From Oscillospiraceae bacterium (GTDB lineage Bacteria > Bacillota > Clostridia > Oscillospirales > Oscillospiraceae), in assembly GCA_015067495.1 (NCBI GenBank), contig SVMI01000003.1, positions 116,971 through 180,970 on the forward strand: a stretch of 64,000 bases of DNA, given 5' to 3'. Shown in pieces: positions 8,599 to 15,926 of the stretch. Under the pieces are notes generated by a model. That model did not search any database and had not been told where the DNA came from. It saw nothing but the letters and a program-made list of their open reading frames with translations. Position numbers and translations under genes: made by a program. Position 1 is the stretch's first letter. Every line of letters begins with the position of its first letter.

Positions 8599-9051
8599 AT
8601 GACGATTTCCGAAAAAGCTGCCTATTTGAAGGGCCTCATGGATGGCTTGAACCTCGACACCGAAAAGGATGAGGGCAAGATGATCGCAGCCATTGTAGAC
8701 CTGCTTGGCGATGTGACCAAGAAGCTGACGGCTGTGGAGGATACCACGATCGCCATCTCCGACGAACTGGATGAGATCGAAGAAGATCTCGACGCAATCG
8801 AAGACTTCATCCTCGATGAGGATGACGACGATGACTACGACGATGACGATGATGATTACGACGAGTACGAAGATGACGAAGACTACGATGAGGAAGGCTT
8901 CGACTTCGGCGACGAGGACAGCATCATTTACGAGGTGCAGTGCGCCTGCGGCGAGATCATCAACTTCGACGAAGAGACCCTCGAGCAGGGCGGCATGACC
9001 TGCCCCAACTGTGGCGAATCCCTTGAGTTCACCACCGAAGACGAGGAGTAA
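8599..9051 (+). CDS. CD1247-type acidic protein with zinc ribbon
   Basis: A 150-aa protein. The N-terminal 30 residues (EKAAYLKGLMDGLNLD) match what I recall as the CD1247 N-terminal domain found in Clostridia. The middle (about residues 55-110) is an extreme Asp/Glu/Tyr tract with runs of five or more Asp. The C-terminus has a likely zinc ribbon, CACG then CPNCG. A coiled-coil-like stretch (DELDEIEEDLDAIEDF) links them. Function is unknown. It lies 30 bases after efp with a good Shine-Dalgarno (GAAAGGAG) and ends at a strong terminator, so it probably forms a two-gene operon with efp. Confidence 0.8.
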   Translation: MTISEKAAYLKGLMDGLNLDTEKDEGKMIAAIVDLLGDVTKKLTAVEDTTIAISDELDEIEEDLDAIEDFILDEDDDDDYDDDDDDYDEYEDDEDYDEEGFDFGDEDSIIYEVQCACGEIINFDEETLEQGGMTCPNCGESLEFTTEDEE

Positions 9052-9065
9052 TTCTAATAACCGAT

Positions 9066-9097
9066 ACTGCCGCAGCGATCCCGCTGCGGCAGTTTTT
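9066..9097 (+). terminator. terminator after the efp operon
   Basis: A 12-bp perfect stem (ACTGCCGCAGCG with its complement) around a 4-base loop, then TTTTT. The Shine-Dalgarno of gtrA begins directly after the T run. Confidence 0.93.
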
Positions 9098-9107
9098 GGA
9101 GGAAAAT

Positions 9108-9521
9108 ATGAAACATAAAGAATTTTTCCGCACGGTCAAATTTGTGCTGTTTTCCATTTCTGCCGGTGTGATCCAGATGGGCAGCTTTGCCCTGCTCAAT
9201 GAGCTGGCGGGTTTGGAGTATTGGCTTTCCTATCTGATCGCGCTGGTGCTGTCGGTGCTGTGGAACTTCACCTTCAACCGCCGCTATACCTTCCAGTCTA
9301 CGGAGAACATCGGTCGTGCGATGCTACTGGTGGGTCTTTACTACTGCGCGTTCACACCGCTGTCCACTTGGCTGGAGCATATTTTGGCAGGTGATATGGG
9401 CTGGAATGAGTATCTGGTGACCTTCCTCAATATGCTGCTGAACATGGTGACGGAGTTCCTCTTCCAGCGCTTTGTGGTCTATCGCAAATCCATTGACACC
9501 AACGAACTAGCAAATAAATAA
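9108..9521 (+). CDS. GtrA family membrane protein
   Basis: A 137-aa polytopic protein with four predicted membrane helices (about residues 10-30, 38-56, 72-92 and 100-122) and the family motif WNFTFNRRYTF near residues 50-60. GtrA-like proteins are thought to flip polyprenyl-linked sugars or otherwise help build cell-surface polysaccharides. I start at the ATG at 9108 with Shine-Dalgarno GGAGGA; the ORF track's TTG at 9096 lies in the terminator T run. It is expressed either by read-through or from an unseen promoter. Confidence 0.88.
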   Translation: MKHKEFFRTVKFVLFSISAGVIQMGSFALLNELAGLEYWLSYLIALVLSVLWNFTFNRRYTFQSTENIGRAMLLVGLYYCAFTPLSTWLEHILAGDMGWNEYLVTFLNMLLNMVTEFLFQRFVVYRKSIDTNELANK

Positions 9522-9526
9522 AATGA

Positions 9527-9552
9527 AGCCGAGCCTTGATGGCTCGGCTTTC
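9527..9552. terminator. bidirectional terminator between gtrA and rsmI
   Basis: The 9-bp inverted repeat AGCCGAGCC/GGCTCGGCT lies between convergent genes, with T-rich tails on both strands. Confidence 0.85.
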
Positions 9553-9553
9553 C

Positions 9554-10384
9554 TTATTCACGCAACGCGGCGTCGTAAACGACGTTTTTGGGAAGATCCA
9601 GCTCCTTGGCGGTCTGCTTGATGGCATCCTTGCGGGAAAGTCCCTGCTCCATCAGCTGCTGTACCCGTGCGGCGGCATCAGCGGTGGTAGCGACCTCTTT
9701 TTCTATAGCCGGCGCGCCGGCGACGATCAGGACAAATTCGCCCTTGGGAGCGTTCTCGGTGTATTTTTCCAGAGCTTCGCCCAAAGTTGTGCGGACGACC
9801 TCCTCGTGGAGCTTGGTCAGCTCACGGCACAAGCTGAGGGGGCGATCAGCACCGAAAACGGCAGCCATGTCTTCAAGCGTGTTGGTCAGCTTGTGAGGGG
9901 CTTCATAAAAGATCATAGTCCGGGTCTCGCCGATCAGGCTTTCCAGATGCTCCCGGCGGCTCTTTTTTGCGGTGGAGAGGAAGCCCTCGAAGCAAAATCT
10001 TCCCGTACTCTGTCCCGAGATGCTCAGCGCGGTGATGGCAGCGCAGGGACCGGGGATGGCGCAGACGGTAATGCCTGCTTCGGCGCACTGCTTTACCAGC
10101 TCCTCGCCGGGGTCGGAGATAGCGGGGCTTCCCGCATCGGACACCAGCGCGCAGGTTTCGCCTGCCAGAATCCGCTCGACAATTTTCTCGCCCTTGGCGG
10201 CCTTGTTATGCTCAAAGTAGCTGACAAGGCTTTTTTTAATGCCCAGATAGTTCAGGAGCTTCAGCGTGACACGGGTGTCCTCCGCGGCGATGAAATCCGC
10301 CTGCTCCAATGTTTCGCGGCAGCGCACGGAGATGTCTCCGAGATTGCCGATGGGGGTGGGTACCAGATAAAGCATTCCTGCCAT
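9554..10384 (-). CDS. rsmI: 16S rRNA (cytidine1402-2'-O)-methyltransferase
   Basis: A 276-aa SAM-dependent methyltransferase of the tetrapyrrole-methylase fold. It methylates the ribose of C1402 in the decoding centre, the same nucleotide whose base is methylated by RsmH (also in this window). Motifs: LYLVPTPIGNLGDI at the N-terminus, AAEDTR near residues 33-38, ALVSDAGSPAISDPG near residues 83-97 and IPGPCAAITALSISG near residues 112-126. The C-terminal extension is of the usual length. It lies 10 bases downstream of trmN6 with Shine-Dalgarno AGGAGGC and is probably co-transcribed with it. Confidence 0.96.
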   Translation of the reverse strand: MAGMLYLVPTPIGNLGDISVRCRETLEQADFIAAEDTRVTLKLLNYLGIKKSLVSYFEHNKAAKGEKIVERILAGETCALVSDAGSPAISDPGEELVKQCAEAGITVCAIPGPCAAITALSISGQSTGRFCFEGFLSTAKKSRREHLESLIGETRTMIFYEAPHKLTNTLEDMAAVFGADRPLSLCRELTKLHEEVVRTTLGEALEKYTENAPKGEFVLIVAGAPAIEKEVATTADAAARVQQLMEQGLSRKDAIKQTAKELDLPKNVVYDAALRE

Positions 10385-10394
10385 GGTCTGCCTC

Positions 10395-11084
10395 CTAAAT
10401 GTGATAAATGGATCGGTAGTATTGTGAAGGGTTGCCGTCAGCGTCTTTCAGACATGCTTCCTCCCAAGTAAGTCCGGGTTTGCCGCCCTTGCGGCAGGAC
10501 AGAAGGATCAGACTGACCTGCCCGTCCGGCTTGTGTCGGACGGTGCAGAGGCGTTTCGGTTCAAGGGAATGGGCAGCGGCGCAGGCACAAAGCTGTGCAA
10601 GCCGCTCCGGCTTGTGAACCAAGAAAAAGTCGCCGCCGTATTTCAGCATTTTCGATGCGGCAGCGAAAAGCGCATCTGTGGTGCAGCAGTCGTCACGCCG
10701 CGCCAGCGGTGCTGTGCTGCTGGCGGGTCCGCCGGAATAGTAGGGGGGATTGGAAACGCAGCAGTCAAAGCTGCCAGGTATCAGATCCCCGGGGATCATA
10801 CGCAGGTCGGCGCATATACTTACCATACGCTCCTGAAGTGCGTTACGACGGATGTTTTCCAATGCTGCGTTATGCGCCGTCTCGTCCAGCTCAATGCCGG
10901 TGACGTGACAGGCGGTATCCTTCGCGCAGAGCAGAACGCCCAGCGTGCCGCAGCCGGAACCCAGATCCAGCGCCCGGGCGTTGGCAGGCAAACGGACGAA
11001 ATCCTGCAGCAGCATGGAATCGGTGCTGAGAGGGAAAGCACCGGCACAGATATCCAATGTAAAACCGTTCGACAGAAATTCCAT
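10395..11084 (-). CDS. trmN6: tRNA1(Val) A37 N6-methyltransferase family protein
   Basis: A 229-aa class I SAM methyltransferase. The ORF track begins at 11468, but that upstream part is a frame shadow of the ferredoxin gene. The ATG at 11084 has Shine-Dalgarno GAGGT. Motif I is ALDLGSGCGTLGV near residues 38-50, and the N6-adenine signature NPPYYSGGP follows near residue 110. The family (TrmN6/YfiC) methylates A37 next to the anticodon of tRNA-Val in Proteobacteria; the target in Clostridia is inferred. The gene sits with rsmI, a frequent Firmicutes arrangement. Confidence 0.88.
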   Translation of the reverse strand: MEFLSNGFTLDICAGAFPLSTDSMLLQDFVRLPANARALDLGSGCGTLGVLLCAKDTACHVTGIELDETAHNAALENIRRNALQERMVSICADLRMIPGDLIPGSFDCCVSNPPYYSGGPASSTAPLARRDDCCTTDALFAAASKMLKYGGDFFLVHKPERLAQLCACAAAHSLEPKRLCTVRHKPDGQVSLILLSCRKGGKPGLTWEEACLKDADGNPSQYYRSIYHI

Positions 11085-11093
11085 AAAAACCTC

Positions 11094-11137
11094 AAAAAAA
11101 TCAGTCTGCGCAGCCGGGTAACCAGCCTGCGCAGACT
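11094..11137 (-). terminator. terminator of the ferredoxin gene
   Basis: On the minus strand, AGTCTGCGCAG pairs with CTGCGCAGACT (11 bp, 11137-11103) and is followed by a 7-base T run that ends just before the trmN6 Shine-Dalgarno. Confidence 0.85.
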
Positions 11138-11154
11138 GTGTGCGTTCGGAAGAA

Positions 11155-11325
11155 TCAGCCTTCCTCAATAGCCTCAACGGGGCAGTTGTCGGCACAGGCG
11201 CCGCAGCTGACACAAACATCAGCATCGATGACGAACTTGTCTTCGCCCTCGGAGATAGCCTCGACGGGGCAGTTGTCAGCGCAGGAACCGCACTTGACAC
11301 AAGCATCAGTGATATTGTAAGCCAT
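11155..11325 (-). CDS. 2[4Fe-4S] ferredoxin, 56 aa
   Basis: Too short for the ORF track, and hidden there under shadow frames. Translating the minus strand from the ATG at 11325 gives a 56-aa protein beginning MAYNITDACVKCGSCADNCP. It contains two C-x2-C-x2-C-x3-CP clusters (CVKCGSCADNCP and CVSCGACADNCP), the clostridial-type dicluster ferredoxin that carries low-potential electrons. The Shine-Dalgarno GGAGGG stands 7 bases before the ATG, and a strong terminator follows. It is a plausible partner for the 2-oxoacid ferredoxin oxidoreductase at 32.6-35.2 kb, although that operon has its own ferredoxin subunit. Confidence 0.95.
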   Translation of the reverse strand: MAYNITDACVKCGSCADNCPVEAISEGEDKFVIDADVCVSCGACADNCPVEAIEEG

Positions 11326-11385
11326 GATTTTCCCTCCATTATGTGTATTTCATGCCTTATGCCGCAAGGGCACAAGCGCACCTTT

Positions 11386-11413
11386 ATTCTAGCATGGATT
11401 TCAGAAAACGCAA
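11386..11413 (-). promoter_or_regulatory. possible promoter of the ferredoxin gene
   Basis: On the minus strand, TTGCGT (11413-11408) and TAGAAT (11391-11386) with a 16-base spacer, about 60 bases upstream of the ATG. Confidence 0.5.
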
Positions 11414-11486
11414 TCCCTTTTTTGAAATCTTCCGTATATTTTTTGTCAGCAGGGGCAAAAATTTCCATTCAGGGAGTGATTGGGAG

Positions 11487-13808
11487 TTGCGATACGAAGA
11501 AAAAACAGTCCGCCTGATCATGGATGCGGCGGAAATCGCACGGGGGATGGGTCACAGCTTTGTGGGCAGCGAGCATCTGCTTCTGGCACTGAGCAGCAGC
11601 CCCGGCTGGATCGCGCAGGTGCTTGCGGGCTGCGGCATGAGCTTTCCCTTCGGAGAAGCGGCACTGCGATCCGGCTTTGGCTGCGGGTCACCCAGCTTAC
11701 CACTGCCGCAGGGACTGACAATCGGTGCAAAAAACACCCTGCGGGGAGCGTACACAGAAGCGCGGGCGCAAGGCTGCACAAAGATTCGGTGCAGCCACGT
11801 GTTTTTGTCACTGCTGCGCGGTGAGGAGTCCGGCGCGCAGCGGCTTCTGTCCCTTTTCTGTAAAGATCGAAACGAATTATTTACCCAAACCATTACCTGT
11901 ATCCGACGGCTGGAGCAGCCGCGGCAGGAGAATTTGAAGGAGGCGGTCAAAACGAAACTGTTGGAACAATTCAGTGAGGATCTGCTTTTGAAGGCAGCGG
12001 AGATGGATCCCGTGATCGGCAGAGAGCAGGAGATCGACGCGGTGATCGGTATTCTTTGCCGAAAAAACAAGAATAATCCCGCTCTCATCGGCGAGCCGGG
12101 CGTCGGCAAAACAGCCATTGCAGAGGGCTTGGCACAGCGGATGTCGGTGGGCAACGTGCCGCCGCAGCTGAAGGACAAACGGCTCATCAGCCTGAATATG
12201 GCAAATCTGGTCGCCGGAACAAAATACCGCGGCGAATTTGAAGAGCGGCTGCGGGATGTTCTGGCGGAGATCAGACGCTGCGGCGACATCATTTTGTTTG
12301 TGGACGAAATGCACACCATCGTCGGTGCGGGTGCTGCCGAAGGCGCCATCGATGCGGCAAATATCTTCAAGCCCGCTTTGGGCAGGGGAGAGCTGCAGCT
12401 TTTGGGTGCGACCACTTTGACGGAATACAAAAAATATATCGAAAAAGATCCGGCATTGGAGCGGCGTTTTCGTCCCGTTATGATCGAAGAGCCTGATCGG
12501 GAGGCGACCCTTGCCATTCTGGAAGGGATCAGACCGGGGCTGGAGCGTCACCATAGAATGCGCATCATGCCCGAGGCAGTAGAAGCGGCACTGCAGCTGT
12601 CGGTGCGGTATCTTCCTGATTTGTTTCTGCCGGACAAGGCAATCGATCTGCTGGATGAGGGTGCATCCCATGCCCGTATGGACGATATGCAGAGCAGACA
12701 TATCATCACCCAGCAGAATCTGGAGCAGGCACTCAGTGAGGCGGTGCGGGAGAGCCGGTTTGAAAAGGCGGCGGAGATCCGTGACAAAATGCGAAAAATG
12801 TCAGTCTCGGAAGATAAAAGACGTCCACGGGTGGTAACGGCGACGGATGTGGCTTGGGCGGTATCCGCCCGAACGGGTATTCCCGTTGGGCGGCTGACTG
12901 CGGATCAGCGGCAGCGGCTTTTGGAGCTGGAGCAGATCCTCGGCGCGTCGGTAATAGGGCAGGAGAAGGCGGTGCGGAGGGTGGCAGAAGCAGTACGGCG
13001 GGGCTTTTCCGGCATCTGCGACGAGAACCGACCGATTGCGTGCCTGCTTTTTTCAGGTCCGACGGGTGTCGGTAAGACGGAGCTTTGTCGTGCGCTGGCG
13101 GAGGAGATGTACGGCAGCCGGGACGCGATGATCAGGCTCGATATGACGGAGTATATCGAAAAGCAGTCTGTTGCCCGTCTGATCGGCGCACCTCCCGGCT
13201 ATGTGGGCTATGAGGAGGGCGGCAAGCTGACCGAAGCGGTGCGCCGTCGTCCTTACTCGCTGGTGCTGCTGGATGAATTGGAAAAGGCACATCCTGATGT
13301 ATTGGGGCTGTTGCTCCAGATCATGGAGGAAGGCATACTGACCGATGCCGGTGGACGGCATGTCAGCTTCCGAAATACCATCGTGGTTATGACCTCCAAT
13401 GTGGGCGGGGAGATCCGCGGTGACGGATTAGGCTTCCGCCCGGAGGGGAGCGGCACCCAGCGGGAGGAAGCACTTCGTCAGGCGTTCTTGCCGGAGTTTC
13501 TGGGGCGTCTTGATCAGATCGTTGCCTTCGAGCCGTTGGGTAAGGAGGAACTGGTCCAGATCGCACAGAAATACCTGAAACAGCTTGCCCTGCGGACACA
13601 GAAGCTGGGCATTCGTTTGGAATTTAGTGAGGAGCTGTCTGCATTTCTTGCAGGTCAATGCAAAGAGCGAACCGGCGCGCGGAATTTGCGCCGTCTTGTG
13701 CAGGAGCAGGTGGAAGCACCGCTGGCAAGCAGGTTGCTGCAAAGCGCGAAAAAACCGTCCTGCATCCGGGCAGAGACTGATCAGGGGATGGTCTGTTTCC
13801 AAATTTAA
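11487..13808 (+). CDS. clpC: ClpC-type AAA+ unfoldase
   Basis: A 773-aa Hsp100 ATPase that unfolds proteins, usually for ClpP. The best start is the TTG at 11487 (MRYEEKTVRL), which places the Clp N-terminal repeat domain at its usual position. The ORF-track start lies far upstream in what looks like non-coding DNA. Domains: the Clp_N repeats (residues 1-120), D1 with Walker A GEPGVGKT near 202-209 and Walker B ILFVDEMHT, a short UVR-like middle segment (RFEKAAEIRDKM), and D2 with GPTGVGKT near 524-531 and an LLDELEKAHPDV block. The usual ctsR-mcsA-mcsB neighbours are absent. The protein is slightly shorter than typical ClpC, at about 810 aa. Confidence 0.9.
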   Translation: MRYEEKTVRLIMDAAEIARGMGHSFVGSEHLLLALSSSPGWIAQVLAGCGMSFPFGEAALRSGFGCGSPSLPLPQGLTIGAKNTLRGAYTEARAQGCTKIRCSHVFLSLLRGEESGAQRLLSLFCKDRNELFTQTITCIRRLEQPRQENLKEAVKTKLLEQFSEDLLLKAAEMDPVIGREQEIDAVIGILCRKNKNNPALIGEPGVGKTAIAEGLAQRMSVGNVPPQLKDKRLISLNMANLVAGTKYRGEFEERLRDVLAEIRRCGDIILFVDEMHTIVGAGAAEGAIDAANIFKPALGRGELQLLGATTLTEYKKYIEKDPALERRFRPVMIEEPDREATLAILEGIRPGLERHHRMRIMPEAVEAALQLSVRYLPDLFLPDKAIDLLDEGASHARMDDMQSRHIITQQNLEQALSEAVRESRFEKAAEIRDKMRKMSVSEDKRRPRVVTATDVAWAVSARTGIPVGRLTADQRQRLLELEQILGASVIGQEKAVRRVAEAVRRGFSGICDENRPIACLLFSGPTGVGKTELCRALAEEMYGSRDAMIRLDMTEYIEKQSVARLIGAPPGYVGYEEGGKLTEAVRRRPYSLVLLDELEKAHPDVLGLLLQIMEEGILTDAGGRHVSFRNTIVVMTSNVGGEIRGDGLGFRPEGSGTQREEALRQAFLPEFLGRLDQIVAFEPLGKEELVQIAQKYLKQLALRTQKLGIRLEFSEELSAFLAGQCKERTGARNLRRLVQEQVEAPLASRLLQSAKKPSCIRAETDQGMVCFQI

Positions 13809-13890
13809 GCAAATAATATAGAACAAGCGTTCGAAAATTGGGATTTCAGGGTGTTTTTGCAGAAAATTTGCATTTTTTTAGAAAAAAAGA

Positions 13891-13919
13891 TTGATTTTTC
13901 AGAAACAAGGTATTATACT
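13891..13919 (+). promoter_or_regulatory. promoter of the dcw cluster
   Basis: TTGATT (13891-13896) and TATACT (13914-13919) with a 17-base spacer. Predicted transcription would begin at about 13926, exactly where the first putative MraZ box starts. Confidence 0.8.
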
Positions 13920-13925
13920 GTCATT

Positions 13926-13959
13926 AAGTGGAGTAAAAGGGATGCAAAGTGGAGCAAAA
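13926..13959 (+). promoter_or_regulatory. putative MraZ operator, two direct repeats
   Basis: AAGTGGAGTAAAA (13926-13938) recurs as AAGTGGAGCAAAA (13947-13959), exactly 21 bases or two helical turns later. A weaker third copy may overlap the Shine-Dalgarno (AATGGAGGAGG). MraZ is known to bind tandem GTG-containing repeats just upstream of its own gene and to control the dcw operon. The binding here is inferred from position and repetition. Confidence 0.7.
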
Positions 13960-13977
13960 TGGAGGAGGTGAGCATCA

Positions 13978-14406
13978 ATGATCGGCAAATATCCCGCAAA
14001 ACTGGACGACAAGAACCGTTTGATCGTCCCTGCAAAGCTGCGCGAAGAGCTGGGTGAAGACTTTTACGTCACGTTGGGCGTAAACTGCGGTCATCGATGC
14101 CTGACCATCTACACTTCTCCCGACTGGCAGACCCTGAGCGATAACTACAACACCCTGCCCATTTCTCAGAAGGGTGCTGCAACCAGCCTGATCTTCATGA
14201 ACGCCGTTGAATGCGAACCCGACAGGCAGTTCCGCTTCAGCCTTTCCCAGTTTTTGCTGAGCTACGCGGGAATCGGCAAGGAAGTCATGATCGTCGGTCG
14301 TGCAGGTCAGGCAGAGATCTGGGACATGAACGAATTTGAAGCCTTCGAGGCGGAAAATCTTACACCTGAAAAGCTGCTGGCATCGCTGGAGGCGATCGGA
14401 CTATGA
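13978..14406 (+). CDS. mraZ: transcriptional regulator MraZ
   Basis: A 142-aa protein with two AbrB/SpoVT-like swapped-hairpin repeats. The first reads KLDDKNRLIVPAKLREELG (residues about 8-26) and the second ECEPDRQFRFSLSQFLLSYAGI (about 79-100). MraZ forms ring-shaped oligomers that bind its own promoter and tune expression of division genes. The ATG follows the very strong Shine-Dalgarno GGAGGAGGTG. Its last codons overlap the ATG of rsmH (ATGA), the standard mraZ-mraW coupling. Confidence 0.97.
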   Translation: MIGKYPAKLDDKNRLIVPAKLREELGEDFYVTLGVNCGHRCLTIYTSPDWQTLSDNYNTLPISQKGAATSLIFMNAVECEPDRQFRFSLSQFLLSYAGIGKEVMIVGRAGQAEIWDMNEFEAFEAENLTPEKLLASLEAIGL

Positions 14407-15338
14407 GTGAGTTTCATCATGTGTCCGTGCTGCTGGGCGAATGCATTGAGGGACTGAATATTAAGCCGGACGGCATCTATGTGGACGGCACGCTGGGCGG
14501 CGCGGGACATTCTTTTCAGATCGCGTCCCGTTTGACCACCGGCAGACTGATCGGTATTGACCGTGACCCTGTGGCACTGAAGGCGGCAGGGGAGCGACTG
14601 ACACCTTACAGCGACCGGGTGACGTTGGTACACTCCAATTTCTGTAACATCGACAAGGTACTGGAGGATTTGGATATCGACGGCGTGGATGGCATCCTGT
14701 TGGATCTGGGCGTGTCCTCTCCGCAGCTGGACGATGCCCAGCGCGGTTTTTCCTATATGGCAGATGCGCCGCTGGATATGCGCATGAATAACGATGACAT
14801 TCTCACAGCGGAAGCTGTTGTGAACACGTGGTCTTATGAAGAGCTGCGGCGCATCCTCTTCGATTACGGCGAGGAGCGCTATGCGCCTCAGATCGCGGCA
14901 AACATCTGCCGCAAGCGTGAAGAAAAGAAAATCGCTACCACTCTTGAACTGGTAGACGTGATCCGCGGCGCGATGCCTGCTGCAGCTCTGCGGGAGAAGC
15001 AGCATCCGGCAAAGCGCAGCTTTCAGGCGATCCGCATCGCCGTCAACGATGAGCTGGGTGCGGTGCGTCAGGTGATGGATGCCGCCATTCCGAAGCTGAA
15101 TCCCGGCGGCAGACTGGCGATCATTACCTTCCATTCCTTGGAAGACAGAATTGTCAAAAACGGCATGAACGATGCGGCGAAGGGCTGCATCTGTCCGCCG
15201 AGCTTCCCGGTCTGTGTCTGTGGCAAAAAGCCGCAGGTTAAGATCATTACCCGCAAGCCGATCGTTTCCGGCGAGGATGAATTGGAACGAAACCCCAGAG
15301 CGCGCAGCGCGAAGCTGCGTATCTGCGAGAAGATTTAA
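14403..15338 (+). CDS. rsmH: 16S rRNA (cytosine1402-N4)-methyltransferase
   Basis: A 311-aa SAM-dependent methyltransferase (MraW). It starts HHVSVLLGECIEGL, then YVDGTLGGAGHS (SAM motif I, near residues 24-35), GILLDLGVSSPQLD near 98-111 and a C-terminal block around HPAKRSFQAIRIAVNDEL and FHSLEDRIVK. It methylates N4 of C1402, complementing RsmI (9554-10384). It overlaps mraZ by four bases. ftsL follows after 18 bases with Shine-Dalgarno AAGGAGGGG. Confidence 0.98.
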   Translation: MSEFHHVSVLLGECIEGLNIKPDGIYVDGTLGGAGHSFQIASRLTTGRLIGIDRDPVALKAAGERLTPYSDRVTLVHSNFCNIDKVLEDLDIDGVDGILLDLGVSSPQLDDAQRGFSYMADAPLDMRMNNDDILTAEAVVNTWSYEELRRILFDYGEERYAPQIAANICRKREEKKIATTLELVDVIRGAMPAAALREKQHPAKRSFQAIRIAVNDELGAVRQVMDAAIPKLNPGGRLAIITFHSLEDRIVKNGMNDAAKGCICPPSFPVCVCGKKPQVKIITRKPIVSGEDELERNPRARSAKLRICEKI

Positions 15339-15356
15339 CGAAGGAGGGGACTTTTC

Positions 15357-15824
15357 GTGGCAAAGCAGTCTGATGTCCGATATATCAATCATTATGTGTC
15401 CGGCTCGCTGGCTTACCGGCAAGAGGAAAAGTCCCGCCGGAAGAGCAATGCTCAGCTGCCGAAGCTGAAGCCCAATCAGAAGATCGTGATCCCTGTCGAT
15501 CCGCTGGCGATGATCGGCATCGTCCTTGCCTTTGTGCTGATGATCACGATGATCGTGTCCGTGGTTCATTGGAATCAGGCACAAAAGGAAACAGAGGCAC
15601 TGAAGAATTACGTCGCTGCCCTGCAGGAGGAGAATCTCCGCCTTCAGGATACATACAAGTCCGGCTATGACCCGGATGAGATTCGTGAAATCGCGTTGAA
15701 TATGGGCATGATCCCCGCGGATCAGGCGACCCACATTCAGATGCAGGTGGTCGTACCGCAGGTCGAGGAGCAGCCTGAGGGCTGGGCGGCTGTTTGGGCA
15801 TTTATACTGGGAATGTTTGCATAA
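15357..15824 (+). CDS. ftsL: FtsL-like division protein
   Basis: A 155-aa bitopic membrane protein starting at GTG. A basic cytoplasmic segment of about 48 residues is followed by one membrane helix (MIGIVLAFVLMITMIVSVV, about 52-70) and an extracytoplasmic leucine-zipper coiled coil (EALKNYVAALQEENLRLQDTY). EIREIALNMGMIPADQA near the end is typical of FtsL/DivIC. In this position it is expected to join DivIB and DivIC at the septum. Sequence conservation in this family is low, so the name rests on topology and gene order. Confidence 0.85.
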   Translation: MAKQSDVRYINHYVSGSLAYRQEEKSRRKSNAQLPKLKPNQKIVIPVDPLAMIGIVLAFVLMITMIVSVVHWNQAQKETEALKNYVAALQEENLRLQDTYKSGYDPDEIREIALNMGMIPADQATHIQMQVVVPQVEEQPEGWAAVWAFILGMFA

Positions 15825-15857
15825 TATTTCGGAAGGCCAATATGATTGAGATAGCTG

Positions 15858-15892
15858 CAATGGGCGGCGAGGGATTCCCTTGCTGCCCATTG
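15858..15892 (+). other. hairpin between ftsL and the PBP gene
   Basis: CAATGGGCGGC (15858-15868) pairs with GCTGCCCATTG (15882-15892), 10 of 11 positions plus one G-T. There is no T run, so it is probably an RNA-processing or stability element or a weak attenuator rather than a terminator. Confidence 0.45.
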
Positions 15893-15926
15893 AAAGCCTA
15901 AAGCCAATCAGAAAGGCCGGTGTCCT

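Noticed and set aside
10395-11468. Long version of trmN6 as given in the ORF track
   Set aside because: The extra N-terminal 128 residues are the wrong frame of the ferredoxin gene and its terminator. The ATG at 11084 has its own ribosome site.
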